From contig JAADIA010000083.1 in assembly GCA_013151555.1 (NCBI GenBank), positions 1 through 39,304 of the forward strand: a stretch of DNA of 39,304 nucleotides. Direction: 5' to 3'. This DNA comes from Nitrospirota bacterium (lineage in GTDB: Bacteria > NPL-UPA2 > JAADIA01). The notes beneath the pieces were generated by a model that did not search any database, was not told the DNA's origin, and saw only the letters and a program-made list of their open reading frames with translations. The position numbers and the translations under genes are program-made. Of this stretch, positions 16,413 to 24,575 are shown piece after piece (positions within the stretch are counted from its first letter, which is position 1; each line of letters begins with the position of its first letter).

Positions 16413-18401
16413 TTACCCCAAACCTACTTCGCTTTCCACCCTAACATATTCGTTTTGTACCTTGAACGGTTCGAAAGGTTCCCCTCCTCCCTCAAAGAAA
16501 TAGGGGAAAAACTCTACGAACTGGAGTCGGCTGCTATGCACAAAGCTCCCCAGAGTATTAATGGCAATATTAAAAAGATGGCCTCCGATAAGAACGATTA
16601 TCATGGCTATCCAGCCAACAAAAGGAACCATCTGCCGGGCCAGAAGAGCAACGATATTCACCACCATGGCGATCACTCCCGTGGCCATCCCCAGGGCCAT
16701 CAAGCGCGAATAGCTCAACACATTTCCTAAGAGGTTCTTCAGCCCATCCAAAAGTAATACCAAACCCAAACCCACACCGACCGCCTTTCGTTTTCTGACT
16801 AATCCACTGAGCACAACCCGGCTAAAACAACCTCCGATAAAGAGCCATTTCCCCAACACGACCCCATTTCCCCCCAGGATATTCTTGCCCAGGATAAGAA
16901 ATAATACCCCCAGGAAAATTATTAACCAGGACCCTTCCACAAAAACGGCATCGGCCCATTCCCTATCCTTTATATTCCTGAAGAGCTTGATAACCGTTCC
17001 GAAGCAGACCTGAATGAATCCCAGGGCCAGAGACAACTTGAAGAAGACCATAGGCTGAGTGAGAGGGTTGAAGAGAACGATTGCTTTAAGGGGGTGAAGG
17101 AAAGAAGGCAGTTTCCCCAACTCTATTCCGAACCACCCCCCGGTAAGAGCCCCGGCAATGAAGGTAGAAACTCCCCCCAGAAAAAGAAGTTGAAAAAACT
17201 TGCGTCCCCCCCCTTTCATCTTCTTCAATCCCAGCCAACTCAAAAACATGAGGATGAGACCATAACCGGCGTCAGTCAGGCACAAGCCGAAGAAAAGGAA
17301 AAAGAAAGGAGATAAGAAAGGGGTAGGATCAAGCTCCCGGTGATGAGGGAACCCATAAAGATTGGTTACCACCTCGAAAGGTTTTACCAATTTTCTGTTT
17401 TCCAGAGCAACCGGCGGATACTCACCTTCCCCGGGCTCAATTCGGGTAATGGCCACCTGGGGGAATTTTTTTTCCATACCCTTCTCAAAATCCAGGAAAT
17501 CTTTTTTCCTCAGCCAACCGGTCAAAAGGAAAGTCTTCCGGGTCTCGGCAAAAAAGTTCTGAATATGTTTTCTCTCGCGCAGGTTAGTCAGATGGTCATA
17601 AACAGCAGCTAATTTTGGCCTCTCCTTCAATAAATCCCGGCTTTTTCCTCTCAAAACTTCTTTCTCTTCCTCTATCTGAAAGAGGCGCCTGGAAATATTT
17701 TTGAGAATTTCCTCCGGCTTCCCCTTGAGCAAAGGAAGAGAAACGGGAATAAACTTAAATTCTTTCAGGATAGGGGCTATCTTCTCATCATGGGATTTAT
17801 GATAAACAAGGAGACAATATTTAAGCGTTTTTGTCTCCTTCACCATCTCGAGGGAAACTTCAGAGGCAACTTCCGCCAGACTCCCTTCCATTTCCGGGAA
17901 GAGACGAGAGGGAACCGTTCCGGGAACGACCTTCGTCTCCCTTGTCTCCCTTATTTCTTCTAAAGGCAGCTCCAGACATCGCCAGGGAGTAAGTTCTTTC
18001 TCCTCCCTCAGTAAACGCTGGTGTTCACTTTCCAGCCCTTTGAGGCTCCCTTCCAACTCCTGGCAGGTTTGACAAACTCTTTCGTAGTCAAAATTATGGA
18101 GGATATCAAGGAACTCCTTTTGGCTCAAGCTCACTTTGGCCGGCAGGAAGGACTCCGCCAGACTCCTCTTTTGAAAACCCTCTAAATAATCCAGGCCATA
18201 GCCCAACTGCAGGCGCTTCTTCTCTAAGTCCTCATCCTTGACGTCTTCCCGAAGAAGGAACTGTTCGTAAGGGGAATCCTTCAAGGTTTCCCTTAAATCG
18301 GTGACCTGCATCATCCCCAGCCTCTGGAGCTCTTTAACCACCCCTTCCCTCGACTCCTTATGGCCAAGGAGCTGGACCTTCTCCATTCGACTTAAACCCA
18401 T
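16413..18401 (-). CDS. atpI: V/A-type ATP synthase subunit I (stator a-subunit)
   Basis: Membrane stator that forms the ion half-channels. 662 residues: a cytoplasmic N-terminal half with coiled coils (about 1-320), then about seven to eight membrane helices. The conserved arginine needed for ion release is in LSYSRLMALGMATG, and the terminal GGHLFNIAINTLGSFVHSSRLQ-type motif is intact. Placed between subunits H and K. Confidence 0.97.
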   Translation of the reverse strand: MGLSRMEKVQLLGHKESREGVVKELQRLGMMQVTDLRETLKDSPYEQFLLREDVKDEDLEKKRLQLGYGLDYLEGFQKRSLAESFLPAKVSLSQKEFLDILHNFDYERVCQTCQELEGSLKGLESEHQRLLREEKELTPWRCLELPLEEIRETRETKVVPGTVPSRLFPEMEGSLAEVASEVSLEMVKETKTLKYCLLVYHKSHDEKIAPILKEFKFIPVSLPLLKGKPEEILKNISRRLFQIEEEKEVLRGKSRDLLKERPKLAAVYDHLTNLRERKHIQNFFAETRKTFLLTGWLRKKDFLDFEKGMEKKFPQVAITRIEPGEGEYPPVALENRKLVKPFEVVTNLYGFPHHRELDPTPFLSPFFFLFFGLCLTDAGYGLILMFLSWLGLKKMKGGGRKFFQLLFLGGVSTFIAGALTGGWFGIELGKLPSFLHPLKAIVLFNPLTQPMVFFKLSLALGFIQVCFGTVIKLFRNIKDREWADAVFVEGSWLIIFLGVLFLILGKNILGGNGVVLGKWLFIGGCFSRVVLSGLVRKRKAVGVGLGLVLLLDGLKNLLGNVLSYSRLMALGMATGVIAMVVNIVALLARQMVPFVGWIAMIIVLIGGHLFNIAINTLGSFVHSSRLQFVEFFPYFFEGGGEPFEPFKVQNEYVRVESEVGLG

Positions 18402-18530
18402 ACAAGTTAACTCCCTACGGTCGCAACTTGAATTGCAAATTGAAGATTGTAAATTTTAAATTGTAAAAAACTTATTTTGCTATTTGCGATGATGTTTAGA
18501 CATTACTTCTAACGGCTAAACAGTCATACC
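18402..18530. repeat. AT-rich hairpin-like gap between subunits H and I
   Basis: TCGCAA at 18420 faces TTTGCGA near 18483, and in between are repeated AATTGCAAATTGAAGATTG and TTTAAATTG words similar to those at 13602-13721. No gene. Confidence 0.5.
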
Positions 18531-18839
18531 CTACGGGATAATCTTCTTCACAATAAATAAGACGGCCTCATCAAGGTTTTTGCCGGCGGTCCCGTTTAGT
18601 TTCTCCGCCTCCCCGTTCTCTTTCTTCCAGATTAATTCAGCCTCAGCTTCCGCTTCCGCTACCGCTTTTTCTCTTAAGGAAGCCGCTTCTTTCTTCGCTT
18701 CTCTTTCCGCTTCGGCTAACAGGACATTACCTTTCGATTTCGCCTTCTCTACAATTCGGGTAACTTCTTTTCGGGCAGTCCGGATAATCTGCTCGCTTTC
18801 TTCCTCTGTTTTCCGGATTTCATCGATAATCTGCGTCAA
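18531..18839 (-). CDS. V/A-type ATP synthase subunit H (stator, coiled coil)
   Basis: 102 residues, almost wholly a right-handed-type coiled coil rich in Glu, Ala, Lys and Arg (residues about 5-85), as expected for AhaH/subunit G partners of subunit E. The start is a TTG with GGAGGAG eight bases upstream. First gene of the ATPase operon, with a probable promoter at 18923-18952. Assignment rests on position, length and coil pattern rather than on motifs. Confidence 0.8.
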   Translation of the reverse strand: MTQIIDEIRKTEEESEQIIRTARKEVTRIVEKAKSKGNVLLAEAEREAKKEAASLREKAVAEAEAEAELIWKKENGEAEKLNGTAGKNLDEAVLFIVKKIIP

Positions 18840-18922
18840 AATTTCTCCTCCGGCCTGAGGTTAGCCCCTCTATTTCGTTCGGGACCAACTTAACAGTAAA
18901 TTATAAAACGACTCACCAAGCC

Positions 18923-18952
18923 ATTTTACCTCATACCCTTCCCCCTCGTCAA
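18923..18952 (-). promoter_or_regulatory. probable sigma70 promoter of the V/A-ATPase operon
   Basis: On the minus strand TTGACG (18952-18947), an 18-bp spacer and TAAAAT (18928-18923), about 85 bp upstream of subunit H. Confidence 0.55.
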
Positions 18953-19016
18953 CAAAAATTTTATGGAATGATTGGGCGATGGGCAGCAGGCAAAACCTGT
19001 TTTGGGATAGACCACC

Positions 19017-20138
19017 TTAAGGGGAAGACAAAGAAGGATTACTGAGAAAAGATTTGACGGCTCCGCAGACCTCTTCGATCTCTTCCCTGGTCAGCTCGGG
19101 AAACATAGGCAGGGAGATAACTTCCTGAGAACACTTCTCAGCCACCGGGAAGTCACCCTTTTTATAACCGAGATGTTCATAGGCTTTCTGAAGATGAAGG
19201 GGAAGGGAATAATGCGTTCCGGTAGCTATCCCTTGAGATTGCAACCATTCTTGTAAACCATTCCTGTCTTTCGTCCGAACTACGTAAAGATGATATACAT
19301 GTTTAGCATACTCTCTCTCAACAGGAGTTATCACTTCCATTCCGGCCAATAGCTCGTTATATAACTTAGCATGTTGACGGCGGTTCTTATTCCAGGAAGA
19401 GAGCCTCGTAAGCTTTACCCTGAGAATAGCTGCTTGCAGAGCATCCAGCCGATAGTTGAAACCTTCCACTATATGTTCATACTTTTCCCGCTGGCCGTGG
19501 TTCCGGAGAAGTTTTACCTTGTTCGCAATCTCCCTATCGTTGGTAACTACTATTCCCCCATCCCCGTAAGCACCTAAGTTCTTACCCGGATAGAAGCTGA
19601 AACAGCCCACCGTTCCCAAGACACTTACTTTCTTTCCCCGATATTCCGCTCCATGAGCCTGGGCAGCATCCTCAATGACCTTCAACCCATATTTATCGGC
19701 CAGAGCCAAAATAGGCTCCAGGTCAACGGGATGACCATAGATATGCACCAGCAATATAGCCTTTGTCTTCTTGGTTATCTTTTCCTCTATGCAAGAAACA
19801 TCTATATTATAATCTTCAGGGTTTATATCAACGAATACCACCTTTGCTCCCACATAGGAAATAACCTCCACGGTGGCCGTAAAAGTGTAGGGAACAGTAA
19901 TTACCTCATCTCCTTTCTCCACCCCTGCCGCAAGGAGAGCCAGATGTAAAGCTGCCGTCCCCGAGCTTACCCCAATAGCGTATCGGGACCCACAGAAAGA
20001 GGCAAACTCGTTCTCAAACTGTCGGACCTCCTCTCCCAGGATAAAAGCAGAACTTTCCATAATCCTGGTCATTGCTTCCTTGACTTCATCTTTAATCTCT
20101 TCATACTGTCTATTTAAATCAACCAATGGTATCGTCAT
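19017..20138 (-). CDS. DegT/DnrJ/EryC1/StrS-family PLP aminotransferase
   Basis: A sugar aminotransferase-type enzyme that normally transfers an amino group to a nucleotide-linked keto-sugar. About 373 residues. Motifs: YAIGVSSGTAALHLAL (cofactor phosphate region), VIEDAAQAHGAEYRGKKV (aspartate facing the pyridine nitrogen) and FSFYPGKNLGAYGDGG with the Schiff-base lysine. I chose the ATG at 20138 because GGGGAGG lies four bases upstream; an upstream start at 20180 would add 14 residues ahead of the conserved PLVDLNRQY opening. It follows the membrane glycosyltransferase by about 50 bp on the same strand, suggesting a shared role in an envelope glycan. The substrate cannot be told. Confidence 0.93.
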   Translation of the reverse strand: MTIPLVDLNRQYEEIKDEVKEAMTRIMESSAFILGEEVRQFENEFASFCGSRYAIGVSSGTAALHLALLAAGVEKGDEVITVPYTFTATVEVISYVGAKVVFVDINPEDYNIDVSCIEEKITKKTKAILLVHIYGHPVDLEPILALADKYGLKVIEDAAQAHGAEYRGKKVSVLGTVGCFSFYPGKNLGAYGDGGIVVTNDREIANKVKLLRNHGQREKYEHIVEGFNYRLDALQAAILRVKLTRLSSWNKNRRQHAKLYNELLAGMEVITPVEREYAKHVYHLYVVRTKDRNGLQEWLQSQGIATGTHYSLPLHLQKAYEHLGYKKGDFPVAEKCSQEVISLPMFPELTREEIEEVCGAVKSFLSNPSLSSP

Positions 20139-20191
20139 TTTAACCTCCCCACCACAAATGACCCGGACTTTCTCAATCAAAAGTTAAAGGC

Positions 20192-21508
20192 TCAGGTCCC
20201 TTTTTTAAAGACTTTCCCGCACACCCTTTCCGGGCCCTCTGTAGTTAATTTTCTGCTTTCCTGTTTAAAAATAAGATAAATCATATAGAGATTAACTGCC
20301 GAGAAGACCGAACGGAAGATAGCAATGACCTTATAAGGCTCAAAGAATCTTCTCATTACCTCCACCGGACTAGGTAGATTAATAAAATATTCCAGGTTTA
20401 AAGGAGTGAACAGATACCCGGCCGTCAACCGCCCGCCATAGAGAGTATAAATGAAATAAGTAAAAACCTGGATAATAAAGAGTCCCAGAAACCTTTTGTC
20501 CTCCAGGATATACAGACCCAGGAAAGGAATCGTCCACATAAAGAACTGGCGGTGGAAAAAAGAAGTGGCAAAGAAAAGAAGGAAGATGGAAAGAGAGTAT
20601 TTCAGGATACCCTCAAACGGTTTAAATTCCCCCCTATGGTAATAAGCATGAAAGATAAGGAAGGTATAACCGACGATAAAGATATATACATTATCCCGCA
20701 ACCCCAAATTAAAATTCATGCTGAGGAAATAATCGACAAGAGGGTTCCCCATAAGCTGTCCCACCTCGCTTTGTTGTCCCAGTAAAGCTGCAAAGACAGC
20801 CATAATTCCTAAAGGGAGAAGCCCCCAGAAAATTAACCTAAGACGTTCCCGGGTATTTTTCCCTAAGATGATGATGGCCGGGATAAAGAGAATCAGAGGA
20901 TAAAGACGGAGAGCGGCGCTTATCCCCAGCATGAGAAGCGCTAAATAAAAGCGTTTGCTCTTGACATAATAAAGGCTGCCCAGGATAAAGAAGATAGGGA
21001 TAACCTCAAACCGTCCGTAGATATAAACGACAAAGATGCTTACCGGGTTAATCATCCAGAACTTGAAGAGGAAAAGCCGTTTCCTGGAATCGGTTGCCAG
21101 ACGGTTAAGGAAGAAGAGGCAGCCAAAATCGAAGAGGAGAAAAGGAAACTTTAAAAGAAAAAGGGTCCGGAAGATATGAGGCCGGCTGACAAAAGTGAAG
21201 AAAGTAGAAAACATCCGCTCTATCTCCGCCGGAGTATTGGGATGAGTCGGAGTCCAGGGATGAGTCCAGATAGTTTCGTAGTAAGGCATCAAAGGAGTGA
21301 AAATCCAGAGGAAAAAAGCATGGATATAATGGAGGAGCAGCTGGGAAGCTCCCAGGGAGAACTCGTGGTGATAAACAATGAGATGGGCTCTCCAGTAGAA
21401 CCAGAGCAAGTCCGGAGCCGCACTTATCGGCATGAAGATGAATCTCAAGAGGAGCCCTATCCCTATCCACTTAATAAAAGTGTTCCTGGGAACCTCTTTT
21501 TCTATCAC
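20192..21508 (-). CDS. multi-spanning GT-C-like glycosyltransferase
   Basis: 438 residues with about ten to twelve membrane helices. The segment NPVSIFVVYIYGRFEVIPIF followed by a helix and AALRLYPLILFIPAII resembles the GT87/DUF2029 mannosyltransferase-like group, which uses polyprenyl-phosphate sugars outside the membrane. An acidic pair near the first loop (AAPDLLWFYWRAH) could be the catalytic site. The start is GTG at 21508, with GAGGTGG close upstream. It is divergent from the ECF sigma gene, so the 220-bp spacer is shared. The glycosyltransferase call rests on topology and local resemblance. Confidence 0.65.
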   Translation of the reverse strand: MIEKEVPRNTFIKWIGIGLLLRFIFMPISAAPDLLWFYWRAHLIVYHHEFSLGASQLLLHYIHAFFLWIFTPLMPYYETIWTHPWTPTHPNTPAEIERMFSTFFTFVSRPHIFRTLFLLKFPFLLFDFGCLFFLNRLATDSRKRLFLFKFWMINPVSIFVVYIYGRFEVIPIFFILGSLYYVKSKRFYLALLMLGISAALRLYPLILFIPAIIILGKNTRERLRLIFWGLLPLGIMAVFAALLGQQSEVGQLMGNPLVDYFLSMNFNLGLRDNVYIFIVGYTFLIFHAYYHRGEFKPFEGILKYSLSIFLLFFATSFFHRQFFMWTIPFLGLYILEDKRFLGLFIIQVFTYFIYTLYGGRLTAGYLFTPLNLEYFINLPSPVEVMRRFFEPYKVIAIFRSVFSAVNLYMIYLIFKQESRKLTTEGPERVCGKVFKKGT

Positions 21509-21662
21509 TCGCCACCTCGCTTTCTCTCCCTATCCAACCTTCTCTATAATCCTACCAAAGATAACCCTCCATAGCAAGAAAAAGCGCAGAATCTCACTCA
21601 AAACCTCCCCCCTGATTATCTAAAGAGAAGATTTGCCTCCGGGCAAAGGCCATGGTACGCTG

Positions 21663-21732
21663 AAGAAGGTAACATTTTAAGGGATCAAAGCATCTATATA
21701 GTGAAAGGCAAGAAAAGGGAGAACGGAAATGA
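21663..21732 (+). promoter_or_regulatory. ECF-type promoter, RBS and start of the sigma gene (copy 1 of a 70-bp repeat)
   Basis: GTAAC (-35, AAC motif) followed by a T-rich stretch, about 17 bp, then CATCTATA (-10 like), as in many ECF sigma promoters. The block ends with GGGAGAACGGAAATGA, containing the RBS and the ATG of the sigma gene at 21729. The same 70 bp recurs at 30090-30159 with four differences, suggesting a common regulon with autoregulation. Confidence 0.75.
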
Positions 21733-22466
21733 GCACAAACGAAGCCGAACTTATAAAGAGCGTAAGGCAAGGAAACATGACCGACTTCACTCCCCTTGTC
21801 GAGAAATATCAGACCGTGGTTTATGGTTTAGCCTTCAGTCTGGTGGGAGACTTCTCCACGGCCCAGGATATTGCTCAGGAAACCTTCATAACCGCTTACA
21901 AGAAACTTAATCAACTTCGCTGCCCGGAAAAGTTTCCCGGCTGGCTGAAAAGGATCACCCTGAATACGGCCAGGATGTGGCTGAGGAAACGAAAAGAGAT
22001 TCCCTTTAACGAAGGCGAAGAAGAAAAGTGCGTCTATGACCAACCGGTAGCAGCAGAGGGAACGGAAGGAAAGGAGTTCCGGGAGGAAATAATGAAACTA
22101 ATCAACTCCCTCTCCGAGAAAGCCCGCTTGCCGGTAATGCTCTGCTATCTGGACGACATCCCCTACAAGGAAGCCGCCAAATTTCTTGGCATCCAGGAGA
22201 ACACCCTCCGAAAGAGGCTCCATGATGTCAAGGGCAAGCTCCAGAAACAGATAGTGGAAATAGCCGGGAGAACCCTCCAGGAACACAGACTACCCCGGGA
22301 CTTCGCATCCAGATGTATCTGCGGCTGCGAAAGAAGCAAGAAAGCCAAAAAAAAGGGGGTGAAGAAAATGTCCAAGAAAAAGAAACCGAATAAAGAGCAA
22401 CCCAAAGCCAAGACCAAGTCTTGCGGCTGCGGATGTATTTCGGGAAAGAACAAAAAGACGACTTAG
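21729..22466 (+). CDS. ECF RNA polymerase sigma factor with Cys/Lys-rich C-terminal tail
   Basis: 245 residues. Region 2 spans about 15-90 (VVYGLAFSLVGDFSTAQDIAQETF, with FPGWLKRITLNTARMWLR) and region 4 about 120-178 (LSEKARLPVMLCY, YKEAAKFLGIQENTLRKRLH). After LPRDFASR the normal fold ends and a tail follows: CICGC at 196-200, a run of lysines, then CGCGC at 232-236. Cys-rich C-termini occur in metal-responsive ECF factors such as the CorE type, so a metal- or redox-sensing tail is possible but unproven. No anti-sigma gene is adjacent. An ATG at 22368 inside the tail has GGGGGTGA six bases upstream and could give a separate 32-residue Lys/Cys peptide. Confidence 0.9.
   Translation: MSTNEAELIKSVRQGNMTDFTPLVEKYQTVVYGLAFSLVGDFSTAQDIAQETFITAYKKLNQLRCPEKFPGWLKRITLNTARMWLRKRKEIPFNEGEEEKCVYDQPVAAEGTEGKEFREEIMKLINSLSEKARLPVMLCYLDDIPYKEAAKFLGIQENTLRKRLHDVKGKLQKQIVEIAGRTLQEHRLPRDFASRCICGCERSKKAKKKGVKKMSKKKKPNKEQPKAKTKSCGCGCISGKNKKTT
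22368..22466 (+). CDS. possible internal-start Lys/Cys-rich small protein within the sigma tail
   Basis: In frame with the sigma factor, ATG 22368 would yield a 32-residue peptide, MSKKKKPNKEQPKAKTKSCG and then CGCISGKNKKTT. A strong GGGGGTGA sits at the right distance upstream. It may be a separately translated copy of the tail, or the tail may be an originally independent small gene fused by read-through. There is no direct proof of internal initiation. Confidence 0.3.
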   Translation: MSKKKKPNKEQPKAKTKSCGCGCISGKNKKTT

Positions 22467-22479
22467 TACCACAACTTCT

Positions 22480-22515
22480 CCCCTGGCCCCCCCTTTTATT
22501 AAAGGGGGAAAGGGG
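22480..22515. repeat. C-run/G-run inverted repeat after the sigma gene
   Basis: CCCCTGGCCCCCCC and GGGGGAAAGGGG flank an AT loop. No T-run follows on either strand, so it is a weak terminator candidate at best. Confidence 0.5.
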
Positions 22516-22634
22516 AGGATGCAAACTAAGCCTTAAAATTCTCAGCCCCAAGCTAAGACTGTAATCCGGGAAGAGAATTACTTACTTATAGTAGAGAGAG
22601 CCGAAGATGATGAGATCTTTGCTTTTCATTTCCC

Positions 22635-22985
22635 CTACATCTCTTTGGCAAATCTCACAATTCTATCCCTTGTATCGTCTTCCAGATCCTCGAAAGCTAT
22701 TCCCACTTCGTAGTCAGTCATCTTATGGGGAAATAGATGGTAGTGTTCTTGGTACCAGCTTACCTTCCCCCGGCACTTTATAGATTGCTCCTCATCAGGC
22801 AGAAGTAATTCTATTCCGACAATGGAACTTACTTCCGGTTGTTCCTTCATGATAAGATCGGTTCCACCCCCACCGATATTTTGAATAATAGCTTCCCCGG
22901 GTTCTTTTCCTTGCATTTTCACCCAGGCAACAAGATGGCACGATCTCCTCAAGAATTGTCTTCTTTTCCTCCCACCCCAGATCAT
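22635..22985 (-). CDS. PilZ-domain protein with variant c-di-GMP motif
   Basis: 116 residues, a single PilZ beta-barrel. The N-terminal RxxxR motif is present (R9 to R13 in RRQFLRR). The second motif, normally D/N-x-S-x-x-G, reads NIGGGG (N36 to G41) with Gly in place of Ser. Later strands such as GKVSWYQEH and DYEVGIAFEDL are typical. PilZ domains bind c-di-GMP and regulate motility or exopolysaccharide; the Ser-to-Gly change may alter affinity. The gene stands alone between the sigma factor and the carbohydrate genes, with its own likely promoter at 23095-23124. Confidence 0.85.
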   Translation of the reverse strand: MIWGGRKRRQFLRRSCHLVAWVKMQGKEPGEAIIQNIGGGGTDLIMKEQPEVSSIVGIELLLPDEEQSIKCRGKVSWYQEHYHLFPHKMTDYEVGIAFEDLEDDTRDRIVRFAKEM

Positions 22986-23094
22986 CCCTTAAGCACTCCC
23001 AATAGTCTCAACCTAATCACCTTCCAAGATAAAACTTCTGACTCTCACGTTTTCCTTATTCCATAACGGCAAAGAAACCTTACCACTTACGACG

Positions 23095-23124
23095 ATTATA
23101 ATAGTAGCACTACTTCCGCTCCAA
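23095..23124 (-). promoter_or_regulatory. probable sigma70 promoter of the PilZ gene
   Basis: Minus strand TTGGAG (23124-23119), an 18-bp spacer and a perfect TATAAT (23100-23095), giving a leader of roughly 100 nt before the ATG at 22985. Confidence 0.5.
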
Positions 23125-23172
23125 TTCAAGCAGAATTTAGCATCAGAATTTTCTGGAACTTACCTTCTTTCT

Positions 23173-23238
23173 AAATAATAGGGACAGACACTATTAAATC
23201 CCGCTTTGCTTACTCGACCTGCTTCTTGGTAAAAGACT
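23173..23238 (+). mobile_element. MITE-like element, truncated left end (copy 1)
   Basis: Begins AATAATAGGGACAGACACTA and continues ATTAAATCCCGCTTTGCTTACTCG to TTCTTGGTAAAAGAC, matching the left third of the full copies at 28214 and 31622. The right part and right inverted repeat are absent. It lies in the 498-bp non-coding stretch 22986-23483, which otherwise holds only the second repeat (23251-23300) and the PilZ promoter. Confidence 0.8.
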
Positions 23239-23250
23239 TTGTTTTCTTTC

Positions 23251-23300
23251 AAAGGGGACAGAGCCCTTTATTTTAGCCCTTTTTGTTTTCTTGGTCTTCC
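23251..23300 (+). repeat. second dispersed repeat (AAAGGGGACAG type), copy 1
   Basis: AAAGGGGACAGAGCCCTTTA, then TTTTAGCCCTTTTTGTTTTC and TTGGTCTTCC. An inverted copy occurs at 31451-31502 with a few changes. AAAGGG/CCCTTT forms a small hairpin at its start. Confidence 0.7.
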
Positions 23301-23483
23301 CGGATTTATACATTTTAAGGTTCGACTTATCTTTTTCTCAATTCGTTTAATAAACCAAAAAACTATATCGGGGATTCTTCAGAGATTTGATCTATGGAAA
23401 GGAGTATCAAAAATTGACAAAGGAGTTCACCTCAGTTAATATTAACAGGACATCCCTTAAAAAACAAAGGACTTGGTAAAAAA

Positions 23484-24443
23484 ATGGATAACTCCGAGAA
23501 TTGGCAGGATGTGCATGGAGCAAATTATATTCCCTCCTATGCCCGGAACAGTATAGAGATATGGGAAAACTTTAACCCGGAGGTAATAGACCGGGAGTTA
23601 GGATATGCTCAATCCCTGGGTTTAAATAGTGTTAGGGTATGGCTGGATTATCGTCCCTACGCACACAACCCGGGTTTGATGTTAAAAAGAATAGAGGCCT
23701 TCTTATGCTTATGCGATAAACATAAGCTCACGGTTATCCTTATTCTGTTCGATTCCTGCGGGATAGAAGAAAAAGACCTTAGAGAGAAAGGAGAAAACCT
23801 CCATTGGAAAAGATGGATAAAGAATCCCGGCTATGATTATTTATTTCCCGAACATTGGGACAGGTTTAAAAAGTATATTAAGGATATTGTCGGAACATTC
23901 CTCAACGATCATCGCGTTTTAGCCTGGGATGTAATGAACGAACCCTGGTGTCAAATAAAACCGGATAATGATGAGCAGAAAAGAGTTATTATGAGGTTTG
24001 TTAAACATTTTGCCAAACAGGTCCGGAACCTAAACCCTGACGCCCCAATTACTATCGGCGTTACCACACTTGACCGGGCTGAACAGGTGGAGGATTTAAT
24101 CGACTTGATCAGCTTTCACAGCTATGATACCGAACCGGAAAAGTGGGAGTTACTGCTGAAAAAGGCAAATCAATATGCCAAACTTAAAGGAAAGCCTATC
24201 CTTCTGACCGAATGGGGCTACCCTGCCTGGGGAACGGAAGTTTCCGCAGGAAGATTACTAACAGATAAGGATCAGTTAGACTTTTATGAAAAGATTATGC
24301 CCTTGGTCAGAGAGTCAAAGATTGGCTGGTATTTTTTCGACCTCATTATGGGATATGGACCTTTTGCCCGGATAAGTATCCTTAAGCCCAATGGGGATAG
24401 ACGTCCATCTGCCCTGATAATAGAAAAATATCTTGGAGAATAA
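23484..24443 (+). CDS. GH5-like clan A glycoside hydrolase
   Basis: 319 residues, a single TIM-barrel domain. Clan A marks: R51 in SLGLNSVRVW, the acid/base E153 in AWDVMNEPW, H212/Y214 in ISFHSY, and the nucleophile E243 in ILLTEWGYPAW, giving the strand 4/strand 7 retaining pair. No signal peptide is seen at the chosen ATG, so the enzyme appears cytoplasmic unless the start is wrong; AAAGGA lies about 12 bp upstream. The polymer or oligosaccharide substrate is unknown (cellulase, mannanase and others share this layout). First of three carbohydrate-related genes interspersed with MITE copies. Confidence 0.85.
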   Translation: MDNSENWQDVHGANYIPSYARNSIEIWENFNPEVIDRELGYAQSLGLNSVRVWLDYRPYAHNPGLMLKRIEAFLCLCDKHKLTVILILFDSCGIEEKDLREKGENLHWKRWIKNPGYDYLFPEHWDRFKKYIKDIVGTFLNDHRVLAWDVMNEPWCQIKPDNDEQKRVIMRFVKHFAKQVRNLNPDAPITIGVTTLDRAEQVEDLIDLISFHSYDTEPEKWELLLKKANQYAKLKGKPILLTEWGYPAWGTEVSAGRLLTDKDQLDFYEKIMPLVRESKIGWYFFDLIMGYGPFARISILKPNGDRRPSALIIEKYLGE

Positions 24444-24575
24444 AATTCTGATGAGGAGAAAAGATCGTTACCTATGTCCCCGTTCGCTCAAAAATAAAAA
24501 GCCCCACAATGGTGAGAGCTACCAGGCAGGAGAGGACTATCATTTACGTCTTATCCGGTCCTGAGGAGGTTCGGT

